The notes under the pieces: model-generated
The model's input: the letters and a program-made list of their open reading frames with translations, nothing else
Told to the model about the DNA's origin: nothing
Databases searched by the model: none
Source: Mytilisepta virgata
Taxonomy: Eukaryota > Mollusca > Bivalvia > Mytilida > Mytilidae
Assembly (NCBI GenBank): GCA_028015205.1
Contig: JAPWFG010000015.1
Location: 1,674,001-1,738,000, forward strand
Length of the DNA: 64,000 nt
Direction: 5' to 3'
In this document: one piece after another, positions 1-11,402 of the stretch
Numbering within the stretch: position 1 is the first letter of the stretch
Layout: every line of letters starts with the position of its first letter
Translations under genes and position numbers: made by a program

Positions 1-204
1 ATTAAGTTATTAGCCAAAAACCGTAATTTTAAGCGTTCAAAGGCCAATAACGCATAGAAGATGACGTCATACGACTTGACTTAAGGAAAACTACGCATTG
101 TCTCCATGTCCCCGACATTTTGCCCATTACATTTTATCAGCTATCTTCTACCGTTTCAGAGGAGATCTGATAACAAGGAAATTTCAAAAATTAGACCGTG
201 ACCT

Positions 205-217
205 TGACCTTTGACCT
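205..217. promoter_or_regulatory. Perfect DR1 nuclear-receptor-type site
   Basis: tgacctttgacct is a perfect direct repeat of AGGTCA (minus strand) with 1-bp spacing, flanked by further half-sites (gaccttgacc on both sides). It recurs at 2513-2525, 4819-4831 and 7132-7144. A second DR1 occurs at 2225-2237 and equivalent positions. DR1 is the preferred site of RXR/HNF4-class receptors. Whether it functions here is unknown. Confidence 0.35.
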
Positions 218-654
218 TGACCTAATTTTTCTTGGTACAAAAAATGATCCCTAAATATGAAGTCTCGTGCTTGTATCTTAACTCAAACTTAAATTTGTCT
301 GAAAAATCAAAAGTGAAATTTATATAAAGGGAAATAACTCTTATAAGATGTCGTCAGATCCTTTTCGGAAGATGTGATTAATGTGTGCACAGATGAACCA
401 AAGAAATTGCAAAAGGTTTCATGTCGATATCTCTTACGGTTTTTGAGGAGATCTGATAACAGTCATAACAGTAAAAGGGGAGGAAACTCTTATAAGGTAC
501 ATGGGAACCCTTAGCGGCCTCACCGCGTGATAGCTTATGTCTGACTGATACTTGGTGCCAAATTTCATGTCAATATGCCTAAAAACTTTTCCGACAAATT
601 TAATTGAATTTTGGCAGGAGAAAGAATAATAATAATAATCATAAGAAATACAGT

Positions 655-685
655 AAGGTCTTTCCTATGTAAAGGAAAGACCTTA
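655..685. repeat. Terminal palindrome of the 2.3-kb family
   Basis: A palindrome with a stem of about 13 bp (aaggtctttcct / aggaaagacctt) and a 5-bp loop, recurring at about 2963, 5269 and 7582. In the last copy the array's homology ends immediately after this hairpin. This suggests the hairpin is the 3' boundary of the ancestral element. Confidence 0.6.
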
Positions 686-995
686 ATTAATTGCAATCAC
701 ACAGGTGTTTCTGGTCGTTTTAATGGTTCATTAAGGTTTTAAATGCATGTACATGTGCTTTATATGCATTTACATGTAAATTCAGTAAAATCGATGTAAA
801 TTTAGTTAAATCGAAAAGGGGGGGGGGGGGGGGGGGTATTTACACATTAAAAGGTCATTTGTGCCTAGCACAAATGATAAGGTCTTTCCTTTTCACGTGT
901 CCAGTTTTGTAATAAAGAGGCCCTAGCCCTCTATTTTTGGCAAGGGGCGTAACTCTTGGGAAATAAATAAAATAGACAAAAAAAAAAAAAAAAAA

Positions 996-1166
996 AAAGG
1001 CCCGTCCCGTCTTCAGTAAAGAGATATTGCTACTTCTATTTTCTCTTGAAATCATTTAAATTTTTAATATATTGTTCCAAATAATAATTGTCAAAAGAAA
1101 AATAAAAGAAAGAAAAAAAATGAAGTAGCAATATCTCTTTTTCTGAAGGCGGGACGGGCCTTTTTT
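996..1166. repeat. Inverted-repeat hairpin inside each 2.3-kb unit
   Basis: The left arm at about 996-1038 (ggcccgtcccgtcttcag..., agagatattgctacttc) is the near-perfect reverse complement of the right arm at about 1122-1163. The loop is about 85 bp and AT-rich. The left arm follows a run of a and the right arm is followed by (gttt)n. The structure recurs at about 3302-3470 and 5612-5780. It is probably a small MITE nested in the unit. Confidence 0.8.
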
Positions 1167-1382
1167 GTTTTTGTTTATTTGTTTGTTTGTTTGTTTGTTT
1201 GTTTGTTTGTTTGTTCGTTTGTTTATTAATTATTTTTTTTATTTGTAGGTAGCTAGTTTTCCATGGATTGCTGAATACAAGTAGGGGGGGGGGGCATTGT
1301 ATTTTTATTTCTCTAGATACACAAGTGACAGTAAAAGTACATTTCTACTATAATGTTTACTTCTGTTGATGACGTTGTGTAA

Positions 1383-1392
1383 GTCACGTGAC
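1383..1392. promoter_or_regulatory. CLEAR/E-box-type palindrome in the 2.3-kb unit
   Basis: gtcacgtgac, the palindromic E-box matching the TFEB/USF-type consensus, is immediately followed by a gacgtc half-CRE. It is repeated once per unit. It lies in the more GC-rich island (about 1370-1800) that also holds the exon-like ORF. Confidence 0.3.
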
Positions 1393-1575
1393 GTCCATTT
1401 ATATATGTCTGGACTTAGTTTATTTCTTTCTTTTCGAGAGGGGACGTCGTCGGGTGAACATGGCACAGGATAATGCATTTTGCTGTTTGATGTGGAAATA
1501 GTCATAAATAGAAAACGGAGTGTACGTGTACACATTTACTTATGTCAGAATGAAGATTCATGTAGAAATTTGATG

Positions 1576-1794
1576 TCACGGTTTATTTATTTCGATTTCC
1601 GGTGCCATTTCAGCATGTTCAGCAGACGACATCTCCGTGAATAAATTACTGTTAATTTGACGCGAAATTTTGACATTCGGATGCAATAAATTGGTAACAT
1701 TTGGACGAATATTGTGTTTTCTGGCGGAAAATAGCTTTTTATTACTGCACTGCGCGAACGCTATTTTCAGGAAATTGGTTGGAGTTAGCGTCAT
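1576..1794 (-). other. Exon-like ORF within the 2.3-kb unit (three copies)
   Basis: A 72-codon minus-strand ORF, identical at 1576-1794, 3882-4100 and 6191-6409. The segment is richer in GC and CpG than the rest of the unit. The predicted N-terminus, rich in R/K/N/S with hydrophobic residues and few acids (M-T-L-T-P-T-N-F-L-K-I-A-F), resembles a mitochondrial presequence, followed by an acidic stretch. It could be a captured host first exon amplified with the array, or a chance ORF. No clear splice donor was found at its end. Confidence 0.25.
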
Positions 1795-4700
1795 AATTTT
1801 TTCTCATTAACGAAGCCCTGGATATCCCCTAGCTGTCTACATGTACTTTATATTCATTTACATGTAAATTCAGTCAAATCGAAAGGGTAAGGGGGGGGGG
1901 GGGGGGCTGGGCTGGCTGTATTTACATATTAAAAGGTCATTTGTGCTAAAAGTTGAGGTAATTCTAGAAGTACTATAAAATACCAAAATGCTACATCAAA
2001 CAGAAATATGAAATACTGCCAAAACAATTTTGCGCCAAGAAAAAATGTTTTTTTTTCAAATTTTTCAATCTTTGAATATTTTTCATTTTTTTTCATTTTT
2101 TGTCTTACGAAAATGGAAAATAACATATTTTAAATGATTCTTGCTAAAAAATAATGCATTTTTGAAAAAAATTTAATGTATTACACTTCAAATATGAAAA
2201 AGATCATTTTTTAGAACATGACTTTGACCTTTGACCTTGACACCATTTTGAAGGTCACTTGTCCCTGGTGTCAAAACAAAAGACCCCATGCCTCTATCTT
2301 GTACCATTATTAAGTTATTAGCCAAAAACCGTAATTTTAAGCGTTCAAAGGCCAATAACGCATAGAAGATGACGTCATACGACTTGACTTAAGGAAAACT
2401 ACGCATTGTCTCCATGTCCCCGACATTTTGCCCATTACATTTTATCAGCTATCTTCTACCGTTTCAGAGGAGATCTGATAACAAGGAAATTTCAAAAATT
2501 AGACCGTGACCTTGACCTTTGACCTTGACCTAATTTTTCTTGGTACAAAAAATGATCCCTAAATATGAAGTCTCGTGCTTGTATCTTAACTCAAACTTAA
2601 ATTTGTCTGAAAAATCAAAAGTGAAATTTATATAAAGGGAAATAACTCTTATAAGATGTCGTCAGATCCTTTTCGGAAGATGTGATTAATGTGTGCACAG
2701 ATGAACCAAAGAAATTGCAAAAGGTTTCATGTCGATATCTCTTACGGTTTTTGAGGAGATCTGATAACAGTCATAACAGTAAAAGGGGAGGAAACTCTTA
2801 TAAGGTACATGGGAACCCTTAGCGGCCTCACCGCGTGATAGCTTATGTCTGACTGATACTTGGTGCCAAATTTCATGTCAATATGCCTAAAAACTTTTCC
2901 GACAAATTTAATTGAATTTTGGCAGGAGAAAGAATAATAATAATAATCATAAGAAATACAGTAAGGTCTTTCCTATGTAAAGGAAAGACCTTAATTAATT
3001 GCAATCACACAGGTGTTTCTGGTCGTTTTAATGGTTCATTAAGGTTTTAAATGCATGTACATGTGCTTTATATGCATTTACATGTAAATTCAGTAAAATC
3101 GATGTAAATTTAGTTAAATCGAAAAGGGGGGGGGGGGGGGGGTATTTACACATTAAAAGGTCATTTGTGCCTAGCACAAATGATAAGGTCTTTCCTTTTC
3201 ACGTGTCCAGTTTTGTAATAAAGAGGCCCTAGCCCTCTATTTTTGGCAAGGGGCGTAACTCTTGGGAAATAAATAAAATAGACAAAAAAAAAAAAAAAAA
3301 AAAAGGCCCGTCCCGTCTTCAGTAAAGAGATATTGCTACTTCTATTTTCTCTTGAAATCATTTAAATTTTTAATATATTGTTCCAAATAATAATTGTCAA
3401 AAGAAAAATAAAAGAAAGAAAAAAAATGAAGTAGCAATATCTCTTTTTCTGAAGGCGGGACGGGCCTTTTTTGTTTTTGTTTATTTGTTTGTTTGTTTGT
3501 TTGTTTGTTTGTTTGTTTGTTCGTTTGTTTATTAATTATTTTTTTTATTTGTAGGTAGCTAGTTTTCCATGGATTGCTGAATACAAGTAGGGGGGGGGGG
3601 CATTGTATTTTTATTTCTCTAGATACACAAGTGACAGTAAAAGTACATTTCTACTATAATGTTTACTTCTGTTGATGACGTTGTGTAAGTCACGTGACGT
3701 CCATTTATATATGTCTGGACTTAGTTTATTTCTTTCTTTTCGAGAGGGGACGTCGTCGGGTGAACATGGCACAGGATAATGCATTTTGCTGTTTGATGTG
3801 GAAATAGTCATAAATAGAAAACGGAGTGTACGTGTACACATTTACTTATGTCAGAATGAAGATTCATGTAGAAATTTGATGTCACGGTTTATTTATTTCG
3901 ATTTCCGGTGCCATTTCAGCATGTTCAGCAGACGACATCTCCGTGAATAAATTACTGTTAATTTGACGCGAAATTTTGACATTCGGATGCAATAAATTGG
4001 TAACATTTGGACGAATATTGTGTTTTCTGGCGGAAAATAGCTTTTTATTACTGCACTGCGCGAACGCTATTTTCAGGAAATTGGTTGGAGTTAGCGTCAT
4101 AATTTTTTCTCATTAACGAAGCCCTGGATATCCCCTAGCTGTCTACATGTACTTTATATTCATTTACATGTAAATTCAGTCAAATCGAAAGGGTAAGGGG
4201 GGGGGGGGGGGGCTGGGCTGGCTGTATTTACATATTAAAAGGTCATTTGTGCTAAAAGTTGAGGTAATTCTAGAAGTACTATAAAATACCAAAATGCTAC
4301 ATCAAACAGAAATATGAAATACTGCCAAAACAATTTTGCGCCAAGAAAAAATGTTTTTTTTTCAAATTTTTCAATCTTTGAATATTTTTCATTTTTTTTC
4401 ATTTTTTGTCTTACGAAAATGGAAAATAACATATTTTAAATGATTCTTGCTAAAAAATAATGCATTTTTGAAAAAAATTTAATGTATTACACTTCAAATA
4501 TGAAAAAGATCATTTTTTAGAACATGACTTTGACCTTTGACCTTGACACCATTTTGAAGGTCACTTGTCCCTGGTGTCAAAACAAAAGACCCCATGCCTC
4601 TATCTTGTACCATTATTAAGTTATTAGCCAAAAACCGTAATTTTAAGCGTTCAAAGGCCAATAACGCATAGAAGATGACGTCATACGACTTGACTTAAGG

Positions 4701-7656
4701 AAAACTACGCATTGTCTCCATGTCCCCGACATTTTGCCCATTACATTTTATCAGCTATCTTCTACCGTTTCAGAGGAGATCTGATAACAAGGAAATTTCA
4801 AAAATTAGACCGTGACCTTGACCTTTGACCTTGACCTAATTTTTCTTGGTACAAAAAATGATCCCTAAATATGAAGTCTCGTGCTTGTATCTTAACTCAA
4901 ACTTAAATTTGTCTGAAAAATCAAAAGTGAAATTTATATAAAGGGAAATAACTCTTATAAGATGTCGTCAGATCCTTTTCGGAAGATGTGATTAATGTGT
5001 GCACAGATGAACCAAAGAAATTGCAAAAGGTTTCATGTCGATATCTCTTACGGTTTTTGAGGAGATCTGATAACAGTCATAACAGTAAAAGGGGAGGAAA
5101 CTCTTATAAGGTACATGGGAACCCTTAGCGGCCTCACCGCGTGATAGCTTATGTCTGACTGATACTTGGTGCCAAATTTCATGTCAATATGCCTAAAAAC
5201 TTTTCCGACAAATTTAATTGAATTTTGGCAGGAGAAAGAATAATAATAATAATCATAAGAAATACAGTAAGGTCTTTCCTATGTAAAGGAAAGACCTTAA
5301 TTAATTGCAATCACACAGGTGTTTCTGGTCGTTTTAATGGTTCATTAAGGTTTTAAATGCATGTACATGTGCTTTATATGCATTTACATGTAAATTCAGT
5401 AAAATCGATGTAAATTTAGTTAAATCGAAAAGGGGGGGGGGGGGGGGGGGGGTATTTACACATTAAAAGGTCATTTGTGCCTAGCACAAATGATAAGGTC
5501 TTTCCTTTTCACGTGTCCAGTTTTGTAATAAAGAGGCCCTAGCCCTCTATTTTTGGCAAGGGGCGTAACTCTTGGGAAATAAATAAAATAGACAAAAAAA
5601 AAAAAAAAAAAAAAGGCCCGTCCCGTCTTCAGTAAAGAGATATTGCTACTTCTATTTTCTCTTGAAATCATTTAAATTTTTAATATATTGTTCCAAATAA
5701 TAATTGTCAAAAGAAAAATAAAAGAAAGAAAAAAAATGAAGTAGCAATATCTCTTTTTCTGAAGGCGGGACGGGCCTTTTTTGTTTTTGTTTATTTGTTT
5801 GTTTGTTTGTTTGTTTGTTTGTTTGTTTGTTCGTTTGTTTATTAATTATTTTTTTTATTTGTAGGTAGCTAGTTTTCCATGGATTGCTGAATACAAGTAG
5901 GGGGGGGGGCATTGTATTTTTATTTCTCTAGATACACAAGTGACAGTAAAAGTACATTTCTACTATAATGTTTACTTCTGTTGATGACGTTGTGTAAGTC
6001 ACGTGACGTCCATTTATATATGTCTGGACTTAGTTTATTTCTTTCTTTTCGAGAGGGGACGTCGTCGGGTGAACATGGCACAGGATAATGCATTTTGCTG
6101 TTTGATGTGGAAATAGTCATAAATAGAAAACGGAGTGTACGTGTACACATTTACTTATGTCAGAATGAAGATTCATGTAGAAATTTGATGTCACGGTTTA
6201 TTTATTTCGATTTCCGGTGCCATTTCAGCATGTTCAGCAGACGACATCTCCGTGAATAAATTACTGTTAATTTGACGCGAAATTTTGACATTCGGATGCA
6301 ATAAATTGGTAACATTTGGACGAATATTGTGTTTTCTGGCGGAAAATAGCTTTTTATTACTGCACTGCGCGAACGCTATTTTCAGGAAATTGGTTGGAGT
6401 TAGCGTCATAATTTTTTCTCATTAACGAAGCCCTGGATATCCCCTAGCTGTCTACATGTACTTTATATTCATTTACATGTAAATTCAGTCAAATCGAAAG
6501 GGTAAGGGGGGGGGGGGGGGGGGGCTGGGCTGGCTGTATTTACATATTAAAAGGTCATTTGTGCTAAAAGTTGAGGTAATTCTAGAAGTACTATAAAATA
6601 CCAAAATGCTACATCAAACAGAAATATGAAATACTGCCAAAACAATTTTGCGCCAAGAAAAAATGTTTTTTTTTCAAATTTTTCAATCTTTGAATATTTT
6701 TCATTTTTTTTTCATTTTTTGTCTTACGAAAATGGAAAATAACATATTTTAAATGATTCTTGCTAAAAAATAATGCATTTTTGAAAAAAATTTAATGTAT
6801 TACACTTCAAATATGAAAAAGATCATTTTTTAGAACATGACTTTGACCTTTGACCTTGACACCATTTTGAAGGTCACTTGTCCCTGGTGTCAAAACAAAA
6901 GACCCCATGCCTCTATCTTGTACCATTATTAAGTTATTAGCCAAAAACCGTAATTTTAAGCGTTCAAAGGCCAATAACGCATAGAAGATGACGTCATACG
7001 ACTTGACTTAAGGAAAACTACGCATTGTCTCCATGTCCCCGACATTTTGCCCATTACATTTTATCAGCTATCTTCTACCGTTTCAGAGGAGATCTGATAA
7101 CAAGGAAATTTCAAAAATTAGACCGTGACCTTGACCTTTGACCTTGACCTAATTTTTCTTGGTACAAAAAATGATCCCTAAATATGAAGTCTCGTGCTTG
7201 TATCTTAACTCAAACTTAAATTTGTCTGAAAAATCAAAAGTGAAATTTATATAAAGGGAAATAACTCTTATAAGATGTCGTCAGATCCTTTTCGGAAGAT
7301 GTGATTAATGTGTGCACAGATGAACCAAAGAAATTGCAAAAGGTTTCATGTCGATATCTCTTACGGTTTTTGAGGAGATCTGATAACAGTCATAACAGTA
7401 AAAGGGGAGGAAACTCTTATAAGGTACATGGGAACCCTTAGCGGCCTCACCGCGTGATAGCTTATGTCTGACTGATACTTGGTGCCAAATTTCATGTCAA
7501 TATGCCTAAAAACTTTTCCGACAAATTTAATTGAATTTTGGCAGGAGAAAGAATAATAATAATAATCATAAGAAATACAGTAAGGTCTTTCCTATGTAAA
7601 GGAAAGACCTTAATTATGAATTATTTATAAGAATAGCTTTTGAAACTAGCCTGTAT

Positions 7657-8255
7657 CTATTTATTTCCATAGTCAGTATGTACATCTAACAAATACCGAT
7701 TGTTTAACCAAAAGTAGTAGCTAATACAGCCTATAGGTATACCAGAGATAACATAGTTCAAATTCAAAGATAGTTACGGAGGACAGACTTATTACATAAA
7801 TACTAGCTATTTATTTCCATAGTCAGTATGTACATCTAACAAATACCGATTGTTTAACCAAAAGTAGTAGCTAATACAGCCTATAGGTATACCAGAGATA
7901 ACATAGTTCAAATTCAAAGATAGTTACGGAGGACAGACTTATTACATAAATACTAGCTATTTATTTCCATAGTCAGTATGTACATCTAACAAATACCGAT
8001 TGTTTAACCAAAAGTAGTAGCTAATACAGCCTATAGGTATACCAGAGATAACAAAGTTCAAATTCAAAGATAGTTACGGAGGACAGACATTGACAGACTT
8101 ATTACATAAATACTAGCTATTTATTTCCATAGTCAGTATGTACATCTAACAAATACCGATTGTTTAACCAAAAGTAGTAGCTAATACAACCTATAGGTAT
8201 ACCAGAGATAACATAGTTCAAATTCAAAGATAGTTACGGAGGACAGACTTAGTAC
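7657..8255. repeat. Four tandem copies of a 150-bp repeat
   Basis: Copies start at 7657, 7807, 7957 and 8117 (at ctatttatttccatagtcag), nearly identical. The third carries a 10-bp duplication of gacagacttatt-type sequence, so that spacing is 160 bp. The block is directly followed by LINE-derived coding remnants. Four-copy blocks of about 150-160 bp are the known layout of pearl/CvA-type bivalve elements; membership is inferred from architecture only. Confidence 0.92.
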
Positions 8256-8289
8256 ATGTTTTAAGAAACAAAAGCTTTCAAGCATACGT

Positions 8290-8947
8290 CTATTACGTAG
8301 GTTGAACGCACCGATGGCGGCAGACTTATTGCAACCGTGTCGAACTTGGCTTCAAGACGTCGAAATGGATGGCACAAAAACGTGCTCGGTTTTAAAAACT
8401 CTATTGAATGTGCAGATTTGGTAAACAACACTCAAATGTCATTAAAAACAGCAATACAACGAATCAAAGATAAACTGACGATACAAGATAATGTTGAATT
8501 GGCTTCTCAACAGAAATCAACCAAATGATAATAAACTACGAACCTATCGCTTATATAAAGAGGATGCAAAAACAGAACAATATGTACTACGTAACATTCC
8601 ACGTTCCTTAAGACAAACAATGACACTTTTTATAAGTGGAGCGTTGCCATTAGCTATTGAGACTGGACGATATTCCAGACCGCAGATACCTTTGAATGAA
8701 CGATTCTACAAATTTTGCGACAATTCAGTTGTAGAAAATGAATTACATTTCATGATGAACTGTCCACTCTTTTCTGACATTCGATTTCAAACTTATAAAA
8801 AACGCCAAACGATTGATCGACAGTTTTGATTTTTTTTCAATGGAACAGAAATTAACGTCTATACCTATAATGAAATGTGATGATATCCAGCCACTTTTGG
8901 TTCACACACTCCATAAATGTTTTATGAGGCGTAAAAAGTTTTTATAA
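8290..8947 (+). pseudogene. 3' remnant of a non-LTR retrotransposon (LINE) ORF2
   Basis: Plus-strand reading frames encode the C-terminal part of a LINE reverse-transcriptase protein, split by at least two frameshifts (around 8500 and 8827). Recognisable motifs are K-L-R-T-Y-R-L-Y-K, then E-T-G-R-Y, then a C-x(n)-E-x-H-F-x4-CP zinc-finger-like motif (C-D-N...E-L-H-F...N-C-P), ending H-K-C-F-x-R-R-K-K-F-L just before the stop at about 8945-8947. This C-terminal signature is typical of CR1/L2-like LINEs of marine invertebrates. The polymerase core and endonuclease are missing, so the copy is 5'-truncated and dead. A related tail lies at 57050-57720. Confidence 0.7.
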
Positions 8948-8949
8948 CA

Positions 8950-11190
8950 CAATTTTAAGTCACTGTATTTTTATATTCATTTTATCGAAATGAATATCTT
9001 AGTAAATCAAATGTAAGTGAATTTGACATTTTTAATTAAACCACTGCTGTGACGTCAGCCTATTCATTTACCGTGGTTTTTTTCTAGAATCAACGTCACT
9101 GAAATGAAGTCATCAAATTATATTCAATTTTTCCCTTTGTGTACTTAATTTCATTAAGTTTGAATTCTGATTTCTGTTCACAGCTGGTATTTGTTTAAAA
9201 ACTTACCTTTGACTTTTGCAAATTTTGTGAACTCCCTCCTTGAAGTAAATAATGTGTCATAATTCAAGAACAATCGACGAAACCTCTCGGCTATCATAGG
9301 GCTTTCTATCTGCATATATTTAAGAACGACGTTTGTATAGTTTTAAGTTGGTAGCCGCAAGGTTAGGATGAGTTGAGAGTAACACTTATAGACATAGTTC
9401 GAATCTCTGTTTTGGCTTTCCATTTTTTTTTTAAATCTTTGTGTTATCATTGATATAATTTAGTAATAAGAAAAGACCATTATTTCTTTTATTTGATTAT
9501 TATCGACAATTTTATATAATTCAATAGAAAATTAGAACATTGTTATTTTGATGTTTATGGCAATTTCATCTGTTTCACTGCATATTTTGACATATTTTTA
9601 AAATATAAAAATTGTTAATCGAGTGGATTTAAACTATTTTTTCTTTCAAAAATTACTTACTAACGCAAATACAAATATAGTAATATAGTAATATAGTAGT
9701 GAACATACGTGCGTTAATTTATAAAAGACAGACGTGTTATGTAATATTTGCATGTCTCTAACTGATTACTTGTGAACTTTGATTCATTAATGCATCGTTG
9801 AACATGATAACATCTTTTTCAAGAACCAACACTTGCTTATTAATTGTATCTATAATACGTATATCATGTATATATTATCTTTGAGTTTCTTTTATGTAAC
9901 TTGCATCCTAGTGATTTTTAATTAATTTAATTTAATGATAATTCGTTTTTATCGTTTATTTATTAATATATTATTAAGTTCCAGATCCTTTAATTTTGAA
10001 GTGTTCATGAATATATATACATATTTAAAGAATTTTAAATAATGAAATACCATATTGTGTCATTGTAAATAACATTTTCCTTTACTATTATTATTATTAT
10101 AGTTTTTATTTGTATATACAGTGTCTCATAAGTTTTTTTAAGGCTGGGCATTGATCCGTGTTTTATGATACTATTTTGTAAATATTTTGTAGATCAATAT
10201 GAGACATTCAAATAAACTATTATTTATTTATCTTTAGCTTATCTTAATATAATTATAATAATATGTATACTAATTATAATTCATGGATACATTAAACAAA
10301 CACCGAGTGTTAAAATTCTGATATTCTTTACAGAGTACTTGTACTTGGACTATCCTAATAGCTTTAATTAAAATTTACATTTATGTTGACTGGAGCCTGT
10401 TTATCGAAGCTGTCCAATCTTAGGGCAGATCTAGGATAAAGTAAGGACCGACTTGGGACATGTCTCAGCATGCACATCGAAGTTATCTTAGGACTGTCTT
10501 AGCTAGGATGTCCTACCTATTGTTCTAAGTTAGGACGTGAAAGAAAAAAATAGAAAATATAGAATAATGCATTGATTTTGGTAAGATGAATAATTATAAG
10601 TATGATTTTTATAATTATACATCCTCCCGAGTCAGGGTTTTGTATCCACGTTCGTTCCTACAATTAAAAACCGGACATTACACATTCATATTTTGCGGGT
10701 TGGAAGTGAACGATTTTCATTGGTTCTTCTCAAGGTCTCAAGAGAATCCATTTGCGTCGTAGGTAGAAGAACTACAGACACTGCTGGATGAAGTTGAAAA
10801 GAACAAATCTCTTCTTTTCGGTAGTCTAAATATTTCCTAAAGTTATGACCATCCTAAGAGCATCTAATGTCACCTAAATTGGTTTCCTAAAATTAGGAAA
10901 ATTCTTAGGAAAATCCTAAGTTACACATATAAAATTATTTCTATTCTGTGTAGGGATTTGACACTACAAACATGTATTGGTTTCACACCTTTCCACGAGA
11001 TGTTTATTTCATATTAGTTGAGCACACCATCATTTTTCTAATCAATTCATTTTCAAAACCAATACACAAACTTCAAATTTGTAAAATCGTTAAATATCAA
11101 ATGCAGAAACCAATTATAAGTAATTATCAAACAAATAACTTTTTTTTACTTTTATGTTTCATATGATTTTAATGGATTATTTACATATTT
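8950..11190. other. AT-rich non-coding stretch
   Basis: No gene was recognised. It begins with probable LINE 3' untranslated sequence. A weak tRNA-like or SINE-head string occurs at about 9350-9415 (tggtagccgcaagg... agttcgaatctct). The segments at 10400-10530 and 10840-10925 are rich in short inverted 'cctaagga'-type words, also seen at 33890-33960, suggesting a decayed MITE. Confidence 0.5.
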
Positions 11191-11402
11191 TGGCAAAATA
11201 AAAAAGACAGGATCACTTTAGGTGTGAAAAAAGCAGGTCCTGTGTCAATCATTAAATGAAAATAAGAATTTAGGTCCAAAAAAAATCCAGGATCAAAATT
11301 CCGACAAAAAAATAGGCAAGATCAAACATTTGATCCTAGCACCCCCCCCCCCCCCCCCCCCCCACCCCCTCCCCCACATAAAACTCAAATGGTTGGTCCC
11401 TA
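11191..11402 (+). mobile_element. Copy of the 'ggatcaaa' MITE family (truncated)
   Basis: It shares gacaggatcacttt.ggtgtgaaaaa, 'caggtcctgtgtcaatca' and 'gatcaaacatttgatcct' with copies at 20131, 41297, 43655 and 47571. It ends in the family's right terminus (caaatggttggtccc). The left terminus is missing. A poly-C run of more than 20 bases interrupts it near 11341. Confidence 0.7.

Larger units (their letters stand above)
1..7617. repeat. Tandem array of a 2.31-kb unit, about 3.3 copies
   Basis: Units begin at 1, 2309, 4615 and 6928 (periods 2308, 2306 and 2313). They are almost identical apart from the lengths of poly-G, poly-A and poly-T tracts. The fourth unit stops at about 7617, exactly after a 13-bp-stem palindrome (aaggtctttcc...ggaaagacctt). 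The array probably extends upstream of the window. Each unit holds a pair of imperfect 110-120-bp direct repeats (about 745-870 and 1838-1948 in unit 1), a (gttt)n run, an inverted-repeat hairpin, and gaccttgacc strings. The short ORFs in it are not convincing, except the one described separately at 1576-1794. The 'aataataataat...aaggtctttcc' plus hairpin end recalls tails of dispersed bivalve repeats; a Helitron-like origin is only a guess. Confidence 0.92.

Noticed and set aside
855..1055. 66-aa ORF conserved in three copies
   Set aside because: Conserved only because the 2.3-kb unit is tandemly duplicated. It contains a homopolymer-encoded Phe run and one arm of an inverted repeat.
5652..5912. 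86-aa ORF with NKQT repeats
   Set aside because: It is the translation of the (gttt)n microsatellite in the third 2.3-kb unit.
9350..9415. Possible tRNA gene
   Set aside because: A- and B-box-like words are present but no acceptor or anticodon stem pairs properly; at best a decayed SINE head.
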